Source: Fibrobacter sp. UBA4309 (lineage in GTDB: Bacteria; Fibrobacterota; Fibrobacteria; Fibrobacterales; Fibrobacteraceae). Taken from it: a stretch of DNA of 64,000 nt. The DNA lies in NCBI RefSeq assembly GCF_002395745.1, contig NZ_DGUN01000049.1:76947-140946 (forward strand), in the 5' to 3' direction. Below are positions 9,746 to 18,339 of this stretch, in pieces. The notes below the pieces were generated by a model, which worked only from the letters and a program-made list of their open reading frames with translations, was not told the origin of the DNA and did no database searches. The translations under genes were made by a program, and so were the position numbers. Positions within the stretch are counted from its first letter, which is position 1, and each line of letters starts with the position of its first letter.

Positions 9746-10732
9746 ATGCGTATATTAGGCCGTTTGGCTGTGGCCTGCTCTATTTTTGCAAGTTTTGCTT
9801 TTGCTACCAACATTGTCGACTCCCGCGACAACCATAACTACAAGACTATTCCCAGCGGCAAACTGAACTGGTCGACCAACGACCTGAGTTTCAAGGACGT
9901 TTCCGCACACATGAACAAGGGGACAGGCTACTATCCCTACGACTCCTGGCAGAAAGTATGTCCGGAAGGTTCCCATGTTCCGACAATCGCGGAATGGGAC
10001 GAATTCAAGAAAGACCGCTTCATGGGTCCGCGCAAGGTTCCCAACGTGAAGAGCTTTGCCGGCAAGACCCGCGGCTATTTTGACCAGAACGACAGCAAGA
10101 AAAAAATCAAGAACAAGGACGTGGCCTATTTCGCCATCGCCGGAGCCATGCCGCAGGCAATGATGCTCGACATCAAGCGCGGCAACGCCAAGCAGGTCAG
10201 CCTCGCCCCGACAGCCCTAATCGCAGTACGCTGCGTCAGCGAACGCGACCTGTTTGCCGAAAAGAACGTTTCCGAGAAGGACATGGTCCTGACCGACCAG
10301 CGCGACGGCAAGACATACAAGGTCGAAAAAAGGGGCAACCGTCTTTGGATGACGCAGAACCTCAGGTTCAGCCTGCAATCCGCCAAGCAGTGTTTCTTGG
10401 AAGACACGCTGTTCTGCAAGAGACATGGACGCTTCTACACCCACACCGAAGCTAAAAAGGCCTGTCCCGCCGGGTGGCACCTTCCCGATGACGGCGAATG
10501 GAGAGATTACCAGAAGGAGCACGTCAACTGGGACAACCTTGGAGTCGGCGGATGCAGGGACTGGGACGAATATTGCGATGAAGCGACTACTGGCCATTAC
10601 TGGTCCTCTACTTCCATCATGAAAAATACCGGCCGTTCATGGGAATTCAGAAAAACCGCGAAAGGCATCAACCGCACTGACGAAAACGTCCAGAAGGGAC
10701 TCTACGTGAGGTGCGTCACCGAATTGGAATAG
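9746..10732 (+). CDS. Secreted FISUMP-domain protein
   Basis: A 328-residue exported protein with a clear signal peptide (about residues 1-20, cleavage after AFA). It contains two FISUMP-type units. The C-terminal one is canonical: 'TDQRDGKTYKVEKRGNRLWMTQNL', then CPAGWHLPDDGEW, YWSS and a closing 'LYVRCVTE'. The N-terminal one is degenerate, keeping CPEGSHVPTIAEW and 'IAVRCVSE'. The domain is an expanded, mostly uncharacterised family in Fibrobacter, similar in fold to formylglycine-type/C-type lectin domains, so a binding role is a reasonable guess. ATG 9746 has 'gaggttgtga' just before it and a TATATATTT promoter-like box at about 9693. The CAP lipoprotein gene follows 9 bp later. Confidence 0.85.
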   Translation: MRILGRLAVACSIFASFAFATNIVDSRDNHNYKTIPSGKLNWSTNDLSFKDVSAHMNKGTGYYPYDSWQKVCPEGSHVPTIAEWDEFKKDRFMGPRKVPNVKSFAGKTRGYFDQNDSKKKIKNKDVAYFAIAGAMPQAMMLDIKRGNAKQVSLAPTALIAVRCVSERDLFAEKNVSEKDMVLTDQRDGKTYKVEKRGNRLWMTQNLRFSLQSAKQCFLEDTLFCKRHGRFYTHTEAKKACPAGWHLPDDGEWRDYQKEHVNWDNLGVGGCRDWDEYCDEATTGHYWSSTSIMKNTGRSWEFRKTAKGINRTDENVQKGLYVRCVTELE

Positions 10733-10741
10733 GAGAAAATC

Positions 10742-11512
10742 ATGAAATCGGTTTCTTTCAAGCTTTCTGCAATCGCGTTCTCGGCCGCTCTGGCCTTGTC
10801 GCTCGGCGCATGCTCCGACGACAGCTCGGGCAGCGGCGTCACCCACGGGGAATTCTCAGTACCCATTCCCGACGGACTCGCCGACGATGACGGCGATTCA
10901 TCCGCATCCGAAGAAGTTTCTTCGGCCTCCAAGGACAATTCATCCGAAAGTACACAGGACTCCGTTACCGTCTGGGTTGATACGAGCTACGATGACGTGG
11001 ACGAGTCCAGTTCTTCCGAAGCAAAATCCTCCGAAGCAAAATCTTCCGAAGCCAAGTCATCTGCAAGCAGTTCGGCCAGTACCGCCAGAAGCTGGCGCGA
11101 CGACTGTCTCGACATCATCAACGAGTACCGCGCCACCGAAGGCAAGCCCGCCCTTTCGCTCGCCTCCGAAGAAAAACAGACTTGCACCGACAAGCAGGCT
11201 GCAGACGACCTGAAAGAAAATTCCGCACACGGCCACTTCAGAGCCTGCGACGAATGGGCCCAGAATACCGGACCGAACGTCAACCTCAAATGGAAGTCCG
11301 ACACCGTCGAAATCGCCAAGTACTACTTGAACATGATGTGGGACGAGAAAAAACTCATCGAAAGCGGGGAACGGGACCCGAACAAGGATGAGGACTATTC
11401 CTACATCGGCCACTACCTGAACATGAGCAGCACCAAATACAAGACCGTCTCATGCGGTTTCGCCACGAATAGCGACAACACGACAGGTTGGCTTAACGTC
11501 AATTTCTATTAA
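10742..11512 (+). CDS. CAP/SCP-domain lipoprotein with Ser-rich linker
   Basis: A 256-residue lipoprotein. The signal sequence ends in the lipobox LSLGAC (Cys ~24). An acidic, Ser-rich linker with tandem SSEAK units spans residues ~50-115. The rest is a CAP-like domain ('WRDDCLDIINEYRATEGKPALSL', conserved Glu, then a cysteine-containing strand and 'HGHFRACDEWAQN'). CAP domains occur in secreted proteins of many lineages; in bacteria the role is usually unknown. The final motif 'SCGFATNSDNTTGWLNVNFY' fits the family's last strands. It follows the FISUMP gene by 9 bp with 'aggaga' as ribosome binding site, so the two are probably one operon. Confidence 0.82.
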   Translation: MKSVSFKLSAIAFSAALALSLGACSDDSSGSGVTHGEFSVPIPDGLADDDGDSSASEEVSSASKDNSSESTQDSVTVWVDTSYDDVDESSSSEAKSSEAKSSEAKSSASSSASTARSWRDDCLDIINEYRATEGKPALSLASEEKQTCTDKQAADDLKENSAHGHFRACDEWAQNTGPNVNLKWKSDTVEIAKYYLNMMWDEKKLIESGERDPNKDEDYSYIGHYLNMSSTKYKTVSCGFATNSDNTTGWLNVNFY

Positions 11513-11521
11513 GAAACCGAA

Positions 11522-12232
11522 TTACTTTTCGGAAACTTCAACTTCGTCCGCATTCAAGACCCTGATCTCGATGCGGCGATTTTTTTTGCGGCCGGCCTCG
11601 GTGGAATTGTCCGCCTTGGGCTGGCTGGATCCGTAGCCCGTCGCCGAAATGCGGTCTTCCGGGATGCCCCGGCCGATCATGTATTCGCGAACGCTGTATG
11701 CGCGCTCCGCAGACAGGCGCTGGTTGAACATGGCATCGCCTTCGCTGCTGGTGTGGCCTTCAATCTCGACACGGGCCTTGGGGTTCTTCTTGAGCCCGAT
11801 GACCGCGGCATCCAGGACCTTGAACGAGGATTCTTCCAGTTCCGCACTCCCGGCCTTGAATGTCACGCCGTTCAGTTCGGCACGGGTATCGTCGAACACG
11901 ACCGTGATTCCACCGGTACTGGCGGTCAACGACACGTAGGGGGTCTCCCCGCATTCAAACGGGCCGGTCAAGCTTTCGCAAAGGATCGTGTACGAATCTT
12001 CGCGCGGAATCATAAAACTCGTTTCACCATAGCTGTCGGTAGAGACGACAATCTTGTTTTTCGGGTGGTTCTGCCCTACAAATACCAGTTTCTTGTGCGC
12101 ATGGGGTTCATCATCGTTGTTCACGTAGGCGACATTCAATACGGCATGGGTCTTGTTGGGGGCTAAAGAACGGGCTTGCAAAGCAGAAAAAGCCGCCAAG
12201 ACCAACACAAAAGCGAGCATATACGATTTCAT
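11522..12232 (-). CDS. OmpA-family peptidoglycan-binding protein
   Basis: A 236-residue periplasmic/outer-membrane protein. After a signal peptide (MKSYMLAFVLVLAAFSALQA) comes a ~100-residue beta-rich region resembling a carboxypeptidase-regulatory-like fold. The C-terminal OmpA domain follows, with EGHTSSEGD, 'NQRLSAERAYSV' and 'GYGSSQPKADNSTEAGRKKNRRIEI', the residues that bind diaminopimelate in peptidoglycan. I chose ATG 12232 rather than 12271 because the signal peptide begins there and a TATTTT box ends 7 nt upstream. It is convergent with the CAP gene. Confidence 0.9.
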   Translation of the reverse strand: MKSYMLAFVLVLAAFSALQARSLAPNKTHAVLNVAYVNNDDEPHAHKKLVFVGQNHPKNKIVVSTDSYGETSFMIPREDSYTILCESLTGPFECGETPYVSLTASTGGITVVFDDTRAELNGVTFKAGSAELEESSFKVLDAAVIGLKKNPKARVEIEGHTSSEGDAMFNQRLSAERAYSVREYMIGRGIPEDRISATGYGSSQPKADNSTEAGRKKNRRIEIRVLNADEVEVSEK

Positions 12233-12239
12233 AGGCCCA

Positions 12240-12245
12240 AAAATA
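12240..12245 (-). promoter_or_regulatory. Putative -10 box (TATTTT), leaderless start
   Basis: On the minus strand TATTTT ends 7 nt before the ATG at 12232; no Shine-Dalgarno intervenes. Confidence 0.35.
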
Positions 12246-12371
12246 GATTCATCTACCAAAAAAAATGACATTTCCCTACAAAATCGCCCCCTTTTTTTTA
12301 AATTTATTTACATCGACACCACTCATCGCCCAGGTCGCCCCCTCAAAAGCGACCATGGCACTGGAGAAAAA

Positions 12372-13418
12372 ATGAAACTCACAAAGATCGCATGCACCCT
12401 GATCGCTGCATTCATGGCAAGCACCGCCTTTGCAGTCGATGGGGACTTCGCCCTCAAGGGCAACGTCCAGACCCAGGTGACCAAGTCCATCGCCGATGAA
12501 GACAACAACTTCAGCAGCGGCTGGATTCGTGCTAACGTGGGCGGCCAGTACAAGAGCGACAACCTGGACGGAACCATCATGCTCCGTATCTTCGCTCCCG
12601 AATTCGGCAACAACATTGACGGGACCAAGTACGACAAGATTCTCGCAGACCTCTACTGGGTCAACTACAAGTGGGGGCTCGGTGACAAGGACAAGATGAA
12701 CCTGAAAATCGGTCGCTGGAAGACGGACTGGTCCCAGTCGACGCATTTCGGTACCTATGTCGACAAGGACCTGACCAAGCGCGGTCTCTGGATGCGCGAT
12801 TATAGCCACAACGCCCTCGAACTCGGGTGGATCCATGGCCTCAACACCCTCAACCTCATGGTCGCCACGAAGGACGGCAACGCCAACCAGGGCTATGTCC
12901 GTATCGAAGACGACATGAAATTCACGTTCCCGCTCGAACTCAAGGTAGCGTACCGCAGCAACGCCGTCGATGTCGTGCAGCACTCCGCCTACCTCACCCA
13001 CCGCATTGCCGCCTACGGCAGCTATAACATCGTCCCGATATTCCGCGTCTACGGTGAATACGCCTGCGTGTACACCCAGGAAGACGACGAGTTGAACACA
13101 GAAGCAAGCAACTACCTCGTTCCGGAATCCAAGTACTACAAGCCGGGCGAATACTACCAGCCGTTCTATCTCGGTGCAGACTTCGCCCCGAGCACCGGCA
13201 TTCTCAATACGCTCATGAGCAACCTCATGGTGGAATGGGAATACATCAACCGTCGTGACAACCTGTACCAGGTCACCGAACAGACCTACGACGACTGGGC
13301 ATGGACTGTCGCCTGGGTCAAGAATATCGGACCTTCCAAGCTCCAGTTCAGTGTCTATAGCGAAAACGAAATGACTGACGTGGGTCTCGCCTTCCGCCTG
13401 ACATCCACCATCAAGTAA
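12372..13418 (+). CDS. Porin-like outer-membrane beta-barrel protein
   Basis: A 348-residue exported protein. The signal peptide (MKLTKIACTLIAAFMASTAFA) precedes about sixteen amphipathic strands rich in Tyr, Trp and Asn, with charged loops. Strands such as 'DKMNLKIGRWKTDWSQSTHF' and 'DVGLAFRLTS' fit a phosphate- or sugar-porin type barrel, but no named family is recognised. ATG 12372 is preceded by GGAG at about 8 nt; the upstream in-frame extension to 12153 overlaps the divergent gene and is not credible. A hairpin terminator follows at 13444. Confidence 0.75.
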   Translation: MKLTKIACTLIAAFMASTAFAVDGDFALKGNVQTQVTKSIADEDNNFSSGWIRANVGGQYKSDNLDGTIMLRIFAPEFGNNIDGTKYDKILADLYWVNYKWGLGDKDKMNLKIGRWKTDWSQSTHFGTYVDKDLTKRGLWMRDYSHNALELGWIHGLNTLNLMVATKDGNANQGYVRIEDDMKFTFPLELKVAYRSNAVDVVQHSAYLTHRIAAYGSYNIVPIFRVYGEYACVYTQEDDELNTEASNYLVPESKYYKPGEYYQPFYLGADFAPSTGILNTLMSNLMVEWEYINRRDNLYQVTEQTYDDWAWTVAWVKNIGPSKLQFSVYSENEMTDVGLAFRLTSTIK

Positions 13419-13443
13419 CAATCTTTTTGCGAAGAGTTTCATG

Positions 13444-13469
13444 CACAGGCCGAACGGCCTGTGTTTTTT
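13444..13469 (+). terminator. Intrinsic terminator of the porin-like gene
   Basis: Perfect 8-bp stem CACAGGCC/GGCCTGTG with loop GAAC, followed by six T. It lies 25 bp after the stop codon at 13418. Confidence 0.9.
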
Positions 13470-13470
13470 C

Positions 13471-14301
13471 TTAGAAGCGCAGCGTCACGCCGGCAGCATC
13501 CGGCCCCGCATAGAGCGAGACTTTTTTGGACGAAGCCTTGTGCATGCGGATTATCGAGAAGCTGAGTCCCGTACCTATCAGGGCTCCGGCTACGACATCT
13601 GTCGGGTAATGCTTGCCCGCGGCAATGCGCAATATTCCGACGAATCCGGCGGCAGAAAGAGAACCCGCCCAGACGATTCCCCTGTAGGGGGACGACGGAT
13701 AGACTTCGCTAAACCATTCCCCGGTAAACACCGCTATCGTAAAGGCGGCCGAGGTATGGCCGCTGAAAAAACTCCCGTAGGCTTCGCCTTCCGCCTTTTC
13801 CGCAGCTTCCAGACCGCGGCCTTCCTTGGCGTACACATAGGGCCTGGGCCAGAGTTGCATGCACCGCACCAGCATATTCATGCCGTTCTGCAGGGCGAGA
13901 GCCTGCGCGAATATCAACAGGTAAGAGCCGAAATCACCGCCGCTGGCATCGCCTTTTGCCCAGGAATACGCCGACAAGGCGATTGGCGACACGCCGAGCA
14001 ACACGGCCCAGTCACTTACTTTATCTGCAGCATCACTATGGCGGCCGGCCACGGGGCGGTCCCAGGGAAGCAGCCTCGAGGCGGCAGGGACATCTTCTTG
14101 GGCGGGCACGGTCAGCTGGGAATACCGGTAATTGCCGTAAACGCTGAAAAACGCCGAGGCAAATGTCAGCGGCATATCCTTGATCCAGGTAACTTCGTAA
14201 TGGCGTTCGGCATGTTCCTGCGCCAGGGCTAGTCCCGGGAATACGGACAGGGCAAGGAGCAGCGTTGCGCAAAACAGCCTTTTAGATACGTCACATAACA
14301 C
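13471..14301 (-). CDS. PAP2-family phosphatase, exported
   Basis: A 276-residue membrane/periplasmic protein with a signal segment ending in ALA-Q. The PAP2 (acid phosphatase) signature is intact: 'RCMQLWPRP', SGHTS with the catalytic His, and 'RIAAGKHYPTD' with the second catalytic His. Several hydrophobic helices surround the motifs. Likely substrates are lipid phosphates such as undecaprenyl pyrophosphate, phosphatidylglycerol phosphate or lipid A phosphate; the sequence does not decide. The start appears to be GTG 14301, since no better in-frame start precedes the signal segment. Only 32 bp separate it from the divergent ArsR-type gene, so their promoters must overlap. Confidence 0.85.
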   Translation of the reverse strand: MLCDVSKRLFCATLLLALSVFPGLALAQEHAERHYEVTWIKDMPLTFASAFFSVYGNYRYSQLTVPAQEDVPAASRLLPWDRPVAGRHSDAADKVSDWAVLLGVSPIALSAYSWAKGDASGGDFGSYLLIFAQALALQNGMNMLVRCMQLWPRPYVYAKEGRGLEAAEKAEGEAYGSFFSGHTSAAFTIAVFTGEWFSEVYPSSPYRGIVWAGSLSAAGFVGILRIAAGKHYPTDVVAGALIGTGLSFSIIRMHKASSKKVSLYAGPDAAGVTLRF

Positions 14302-14319
14302 AACAAAAAAATAATTATT

Positions 14320-14325
14320 TATATT
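14320..14325 (+). promoter_or_regulatory. Putative -10 box (TATATT), leaderless start
   Basis: TATATT ends 8 nt before the ATG at 14334 inside a 32-bp divergent intergenic gap; there is no Shine-Dalgarno. Confidence 0.45.
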
Positions 14326-14333
14326 AACATCGT

Positions 14334-15266
14334 ATGACTCGCGAACCTATTACTCCTACCATGGATTTATTCAGCGCCATTTCCGACGAAATGCGCCTCA
14401 AGATACTCATGCTCCTGGACCAGGCTGAATTTACCGTCAACGAAATCAAGGACATCCTGGACATCCACCAGAGCAACGCGAGCCGACACCTGGCCAAGCT
14501 TTCTGCCTGCGGACTCCTGAAGGACCGCAGGGACGGCATCAAGGCCTACTACCGTTTAAGCGAAGACCTGCTGATGAGCAGCCGCGTCCTCTCCGTCATC
14601 CGTGACGCATACGGGGAACTGCAGGACAAGGATATCCTGTGCTGCCGTGCCGAACAGGTTCTCCAGGAACGCACCGACAAGACCAAGGGGCAAATCCACA
14701 AGCTGGACCAGGCCGGAGGCAGCCTCAAGGCGCAGATAAGCCTGTTCAGCCGGCTAATGATTCCGTTCGAAAACGCCGTAGACATCGGTTGCGGCGAAGG
14801 CGGCGACCTTTCCCTGATGCTCGCCAACCGATGCAAGAACGTCACATCCCTGGACTGCGACCCGAAAGTCATCAGCGGGATGCAGAAAATCCTGAAACAA
14901 AAGGGCATTACCAACATCACGCCGAAAGTGGCCGACATGAACAAGACGGGACTCCCGAACAACTATGCCGACCTCGTCCTGATGAGCCAGGTCCTGCACC
15001 ACGCCACGGATCCGAGAATCGCCATCAAGGAAGCCGTGCGCATTCTCAGGCCGAAGGGCATGCTCGCCCTGCTCGATCTCGCCCAGCACAAGGAAGAGTC
15101 CTTCCGGACCACCCATGGCCATATCTGGCTAGGTTTTGACCGCAACCAGCTCGAGTTTTTCGTCAAGGAATTCAACTGCCGCATCGTCAGCAGCGAAATC
15201 ATCCCCAGCGAAAACGCTGTCGACAAGAAACTGCCCGTTATCTGCATGATTATCACGAAAGACTAG
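14334..15266 (+). CDS. ArsR-type regulator fused to SAM methyltransferase
   Basis: A 310-residue two-domain protein. Residues ~1-95 are a winged helix of the ArsR type ('LFSAISDEMRLKILMLLDQ', recognition helix 'HQSNASRHLAKLSACGLLKDRRDG'). After a helical linker, residues ~130-270 form a class I methyltransferase with motif I VDIGCGEGG, an acidic 'LDCDP' after strand 2, and 'DLVLMSQVLHHATDP'. ArsR-methyltransferase fusions exist in several phyla, some linked to arsenic, metals or methionine metabolism; no metal-binding cysteine cluster is obvious here. No arsenic genes lie nearby. ATG 14334 is chosen; ATG 14361 is an alternative. Confidence 0.85.
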   Translation: MTREPITPTMDLFSAISDEMRLKILMLLDQAEFTVNEIKDILDIHQSNASRHLAKLSACGLLKDRRDGIKAYYRLSEDLLMSSRVLSVIRDAYGELQDKDILCCRAEQVLQERTDKTKGQIHKLDQAGGSLKAQISLFSRLMIPFENAVDIGCGEGGDLSLMLANRCKNVTSLDCDPKVISGMQKILKQKGITNITPKVADMNKTGLPNNYADLVLMSQVLHHATDPRIAIKEAVRILRPKGMLALLDLAQHKEESFRTTHGHIWLGFDRNQLEFFVKEFNCRIVSSEIIPSENAVDKKLPVICMIITKD

Positions 15267-15315
15267 ACTTATCGCATCTTTTTTTCGGAACCTATTGTTT
15301 TTTCGGCTAAAATCG

Positions 15316-15344
15316 TATATTTTAAGAGTAGAAGATCTAAGGAG
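15316..15344 (+). promoter_or_regulatory. Promoter box and ribosome binding site of small gene
   Basis: TATATTTT begins about 15316, with TTGTTT about 15 bp upstream as a weak -35. AAGGAG at 15339-15344 sits 6 nt before the ATG at 15351, the best Shine-Dalgarno match near this small gene. Confidence 0.6.
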
Positions 15345-15350
15345 TATTGA

Positions 15351-15461
15351 ATGGCAAAGTTTATCAAGTACGTTGTAATCGCAGCAGTCTGCATCATCTC
15401 CGCCTTCGGCATCTATAGCCTGGTCAAGTACAACAAGGTCGACGAAAACACTCTCGACTAG
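15351..15461 (+). CDS. 36-residue single-span membrane peptide
   Basis: A small reading frame with its own promoter box, a strong AAGGAG at ideal spacing, and a terminator hairpin 23 bp after the stop. The peptide has a basic N-terminus (MAKFIKY), one hydrophobic helix (VVIAAVCIISAFGIYSLV) and a charged tail (KYNKVDENTLD). This architecture suits a small inner-membrane protein. No family is recognised. The independent transcription signals are the main reason to believe it is real. Confidence 0.65.
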   Translation: MAKFIKYVVIAAVCIISAFGIYSLVKYNKVDENTLD

Positions 15462-15483
15462 TTCTCAAAGCCGTTTCAACCAG

Positions 15484-15512
15484 TACCACAGCGGTATCGC
15501 TGCGGTATTTTT
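15484..15512 (+). terminator. Terminator of the small membrane gene
   Basis: Stem TACC-A-CAGCG / CGCTG-C-GGTA with a GTAT loop and one A/C mismatch, followed by five T. The last T is also the first base of the next -10 box. Confidence 0.7.
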
Positions 15513-15517
15513 ATATT
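15512..15517 (+). promoter_or_regulatory. Putative -10 box (TATATT), leaderless start
   Basis: TATATT ends 7 nt before the ATG at 15525 and directly abuts the preceding terminator hairpin. Confidence 0.45.
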
Positions 15518-15524
15518 TAAAGAC

Positions 15525-18272
15525 ATGAAGTTATTCAACAAGAAATCCGTATTCTTTACGGCCATGGCCATACTCTTTATGGCGATCCTCCTGGTCGTCT
15601 TCCGCGAATTCGCATTCGATTCCAACCAGCTGATGCTCAACAGCGACCAGCTCAACGGGCTTGGCAGCCGCATTCTCCGTGCCGAAAATGTCGTGCTGAC
15701 CGAATGGGACGACAGCCGCCTCGGTGGTGTCCCGACAATCGACGCCCTGTTTGCCGACGCCTACCATCCGCTCGTCGCCATGCAGTTCATCACCGACCCG
15801 GCCCGCGCCGTGGGCATCAAGTTCATCTTGACTATCTGGGTGGCCTTCATGAGCGCCATGCTCCTTGCCTGGAACCTCACCGGGAACCGCTGGTGGGCAG
15901 CCCTGCTCGGATTCCTTTACGCCTTCTCGCCCGAATATTTCACCTACATCTACGGCGGACACGACGGCAAGATGATGGTTTTCGCCATCGCTCCCCTCGC
16001 CATCCTCGCCATCCGCAAGATTGTCCGCGAAGCCAGCATCGCCTACATGGTCGTCCTGGCGTTAAGTATCGCCTGGATGATTCTCGGTAGCCACCTGCAG
16101 CTGACCTACATGTTCCTGTGGGGAGCCGGATTCTACACGCTTTACGAAGTCGCCTTCCACTGCGACGCCCTGAAAACCCGCGGCAAGCGCATCGGCCTTG
16201 CGGCGGCAGGTCTCGCCTTCGGCCTTGCCCTCAGCTGTTTCCAGGTCATTCCGCCCTACCTCTACACGACCACGCAATCCGTGCGCGGCGAAGACGACCA
16301 CACCAATTACGGCCACGCCAGCAGCTGGTGCCTGCACCAAGAAGAACTGATGCAAATGGTCCTCCCCGGATTTATCGGCGTAGACGTCTACCAGCAAGAC
16401 GAAAAGACCGGCGATCTCAACAGCAGCTCGTTCGTCAACATCGACATGCAAGAATATCGCGCGATGAAAGAATCCGGCGCTCAGGGCAGCCCGTTCTATT
16501 GGGGTCACAACAGCTTCAAGCTGGACCACAACAACGCGGGAGCACTCCTCACGTTCCTCGGATTTCTCTGCCTGTTCCTCCCGGGCAAGCGCCGTTGGGC
16601 CTGTTTCTGGGCCATCGGAGCCGTCGTCGCGCTCAGTTACGGCATGGGCGTCCACTCGCCGCTATTCAAGCTCTGGTACAACATCCTTCCCGGCGCCAAG
16701 AGTTTCCGCGCACCGGGCATGTCCATGTTCTGGTTGCCACTCATCCTGGTCATGATGGCTGCCCCTGTCATAAAGGCGCTGGCCGACGATTCCGCCGAAG
16801 CAGTCAAGACACACCGGGCTTTGCTGCACGGCTCCGCCATGTTCGCCGTCATGCTCCTGCTCGCAGTCGTTGCCCGCTACAACTGGACTCTTTTCATCGG
16901 CCCGTTCGGCCTTGTCGTATCGATCCTGTTCGCAGTCGCCTGCCTTGCCATGATGAGCATCGACGACCAGGGCAAGCCTTTCTCCGCGGCGAACTTTGTC
17001 GACGCATTGAAAAACAAGCTTCCCGGCACGCCGCGCGGAGTCCAGATATGCGTCCTCGTCGGTTTCGCCTTCATCGGACTTTTCCTGATGAGCGGGCAAA
17101 ACTTCTTGACGGATCCGATTGTCGCTCCCTATTTCAAGCCGCTTGATGAAATCACCATGAATTCCACCGCCGGCAAGGCTGTCCCCGGATTCCTCATGAT
17201 TCTCGCCATCATGGCTGCCGCCTTGGCGGTATTCAAGTGGAAGGGGAACGTTGCCGCCAAGGCGGGCATTCTCGCCGCCATTGCCGGCATAGAACTGTTC
17301 TTCATCAACGGCATTTTCATCCAGAACGTTGCAGAAAAGGATTACATACAACCGCAAAATCCCGTTACGGCGGCCATCCAGAACGCCTACAAGGCCGACG
17401 CCCCGAACTTCCCGCGCGTACTTTCCCTTTCAAGATCGCCGGCGCTTTCCGGCAACACCTTCCCGCAATACCACATGCGTAACGCCGCCGGCATCCACGA
17501 CAACGAACTCGCCAGCTACCGCAAGTTCCGTGGCGGCCAGCAGAACGAAAACTACATGATGAACCTGCAGAGTGCCGATGCGCCCCACCCGTTCCTCGAC
17601 TTGATGAACGTGGGCGCCATCATCTTCGACAGCCGCCAGGGAACCACCTTCATGCCTATCCAGACGGCCATGGGCGAAGCATATATCTATGGTGAAGCCG
17701 TTGTCATGGACGATGACCAGGCCATACAGACCCTCAGGGACAAGGCCGCCATCCGCAAGGAAGAACCCGTAAGCGAACCTGTCGCAGACACCCTCGCCAC
17801 GGATTCCACGGCTACTGATGCTACGGCTACGGATTCCACGGTCGCAGCCACCCCGGCGTCCAAGGCCGAAGTCAACGACCCGAACGCATTCTACTACCGC
17901 GAAAAGGTTATCTTGTCCGAAGCACCGGAGCATCCGGGTGAAGGCGGCGTGGCCAACGGATACGCCAAGCTTGTCGAAAGCCCCAAGATGGACACGCAGG
18001 TATTCCAGGTCGAAAGCGACCGCGCCGGCTTCATGGTTGTCGCGGGCAACTACCATCCGTACTGGACCGCGACCGTCAACGGCGCTCCCGCGAAGGTCTA
18101 CAAGGCATTCGGCACGCTCCGCGCCGTCGAGATTCCCAAGGGCAAGTCCGAAGTCCGCATGGAATACAGGAGCGCTCCGCTCCATGCCTGTCTGAAGGTT
18201 TCGTTCGCCGCAGCGATCCTTCTCTTAGGCATCGGCATCTTCGCCTTCGTCCGCAGGCGTCGCGCCGCCTAA
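15525..18272 (+). CDS. YfhO-type polytopic membrane protein
   Basis: A 915-residue protein with about 13 membrane helices, a first large extracytoplasmic loop ('NSDQLNGLGSRIL...WDDSRLGGVPTIDALFADAYHPL') and a C-terminal soluble beta-rich region ending in a last helix and a basic tail. This matches the bacterial YfhO family, GT-C-fold proteins; the studied members transfer sugars onto lipoteichoic acid. In a Gram-negative host the acceptor is unknown. Residues ~753-785 hold a Thr/Ala/Asp-rich low-complexity insert (DSTATDATATDST) inside the soluble region. ATG 15525 follows a TATATT box by 7 nt. A bidirectional-looking terminator follows. Confidence 0.82.
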   Translation: MKLFNKKSVFFTAMAILFMAILLVVFREFAFDSNQLMLNSDQLNGLGSRILRAENVVLTEWDDSRLGGVPTIDALFADAYHPLVAMQFITDPARAVGIKFILTIWVAFMSAMLLAWNLTGNRWWAALLGFLYAFSPEYFTYIYGGHDGKMMVFAIAPLAILAIRKIVREASIAYMVVLALSIAWMILGSHLQLTYMFLWGAGFYTLYEVAFHCDALKTRGKRIGLAAAGLAFGLALSCFQVIPPYLYTTTQSVRGEDDHTNYGHASSWCLHQEELMQMVLPGFIGVDVYQQDEKTGDLNSSSFVNIDMQEYRAMKESGAQGSPFYWGHNSFKLDHNNAGALLTFLGFLCLFLPGKRRWACFWAIGAVVALSYGMGVHSPLFKLWYNILPGAKSFRAPGMSMFWLPLILVMMAAPVIKALADDSAEAVKTHRALLHGSAMFAVMLLLAVVARYNWTLFIGPFGLVVSILFAVACLAMMSIDDQGKPFSAANFVDALKNKLPGTPRGVQICVLVGFAFIGLFLMSGQNFLTDPIVAPYFKPLDEITMNSTAGKAVPGFLMILAIMAAALAVFKWKGNVAAKAGILAAIAGIELFFINGIFIQNVAEKDYIQPQNPVTAAIQNAYKADAPNFPRVLSLSRSPALSGNTFPQYHMRNAAGIHDNELASYRKFRGGQQNENYMMNLQSADAPHPFLDLMNVGAIIFDSRQGTTFMPIQTAMGEAYIYGEAVVMDDDQAIQTLRDKAAIRKEEPVSEPVADTLATDSTATDATATDSTVAATPASKAEVNDPNAFYYREKVILSEAPEHPGEGGVANGYAKLVESPKMDTQVFQVESDRAGFMVVAGNYHPYWTATVNGAPAKVYKAFGTLRAVEIPKGKSEVRMEYRSAPLHACLKVSFAAAILLLGIGIFAFVRRRRAA

Positions 18273-18293
18273 CCGGCAAAAACCTTAAACAAG

Positions 18294-18320
18294 AAAAGCC
18301 CTCCGTGAAGGAGGGCTTTT
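18294..18320. terminator. Intrinsic terminator, usable in both directions
   Basis: Stem AAAAGCCCTCC/GGAGGGCTTTT around GTGAA. T/A tracts on both sides let it end both the YfhO-type gene and the convergent lipoprotein gene. Confidence 0.9.
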
Positions 18321-18339
18321 CCAATTTCATGAAGCAGCG

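Noticed and set aside
12276..13442. Minus-strand open frame of 388 codons
   Set aside because: Antisense to the porin-like gene, which has a signal peptide, ribosome binding site and terminator.
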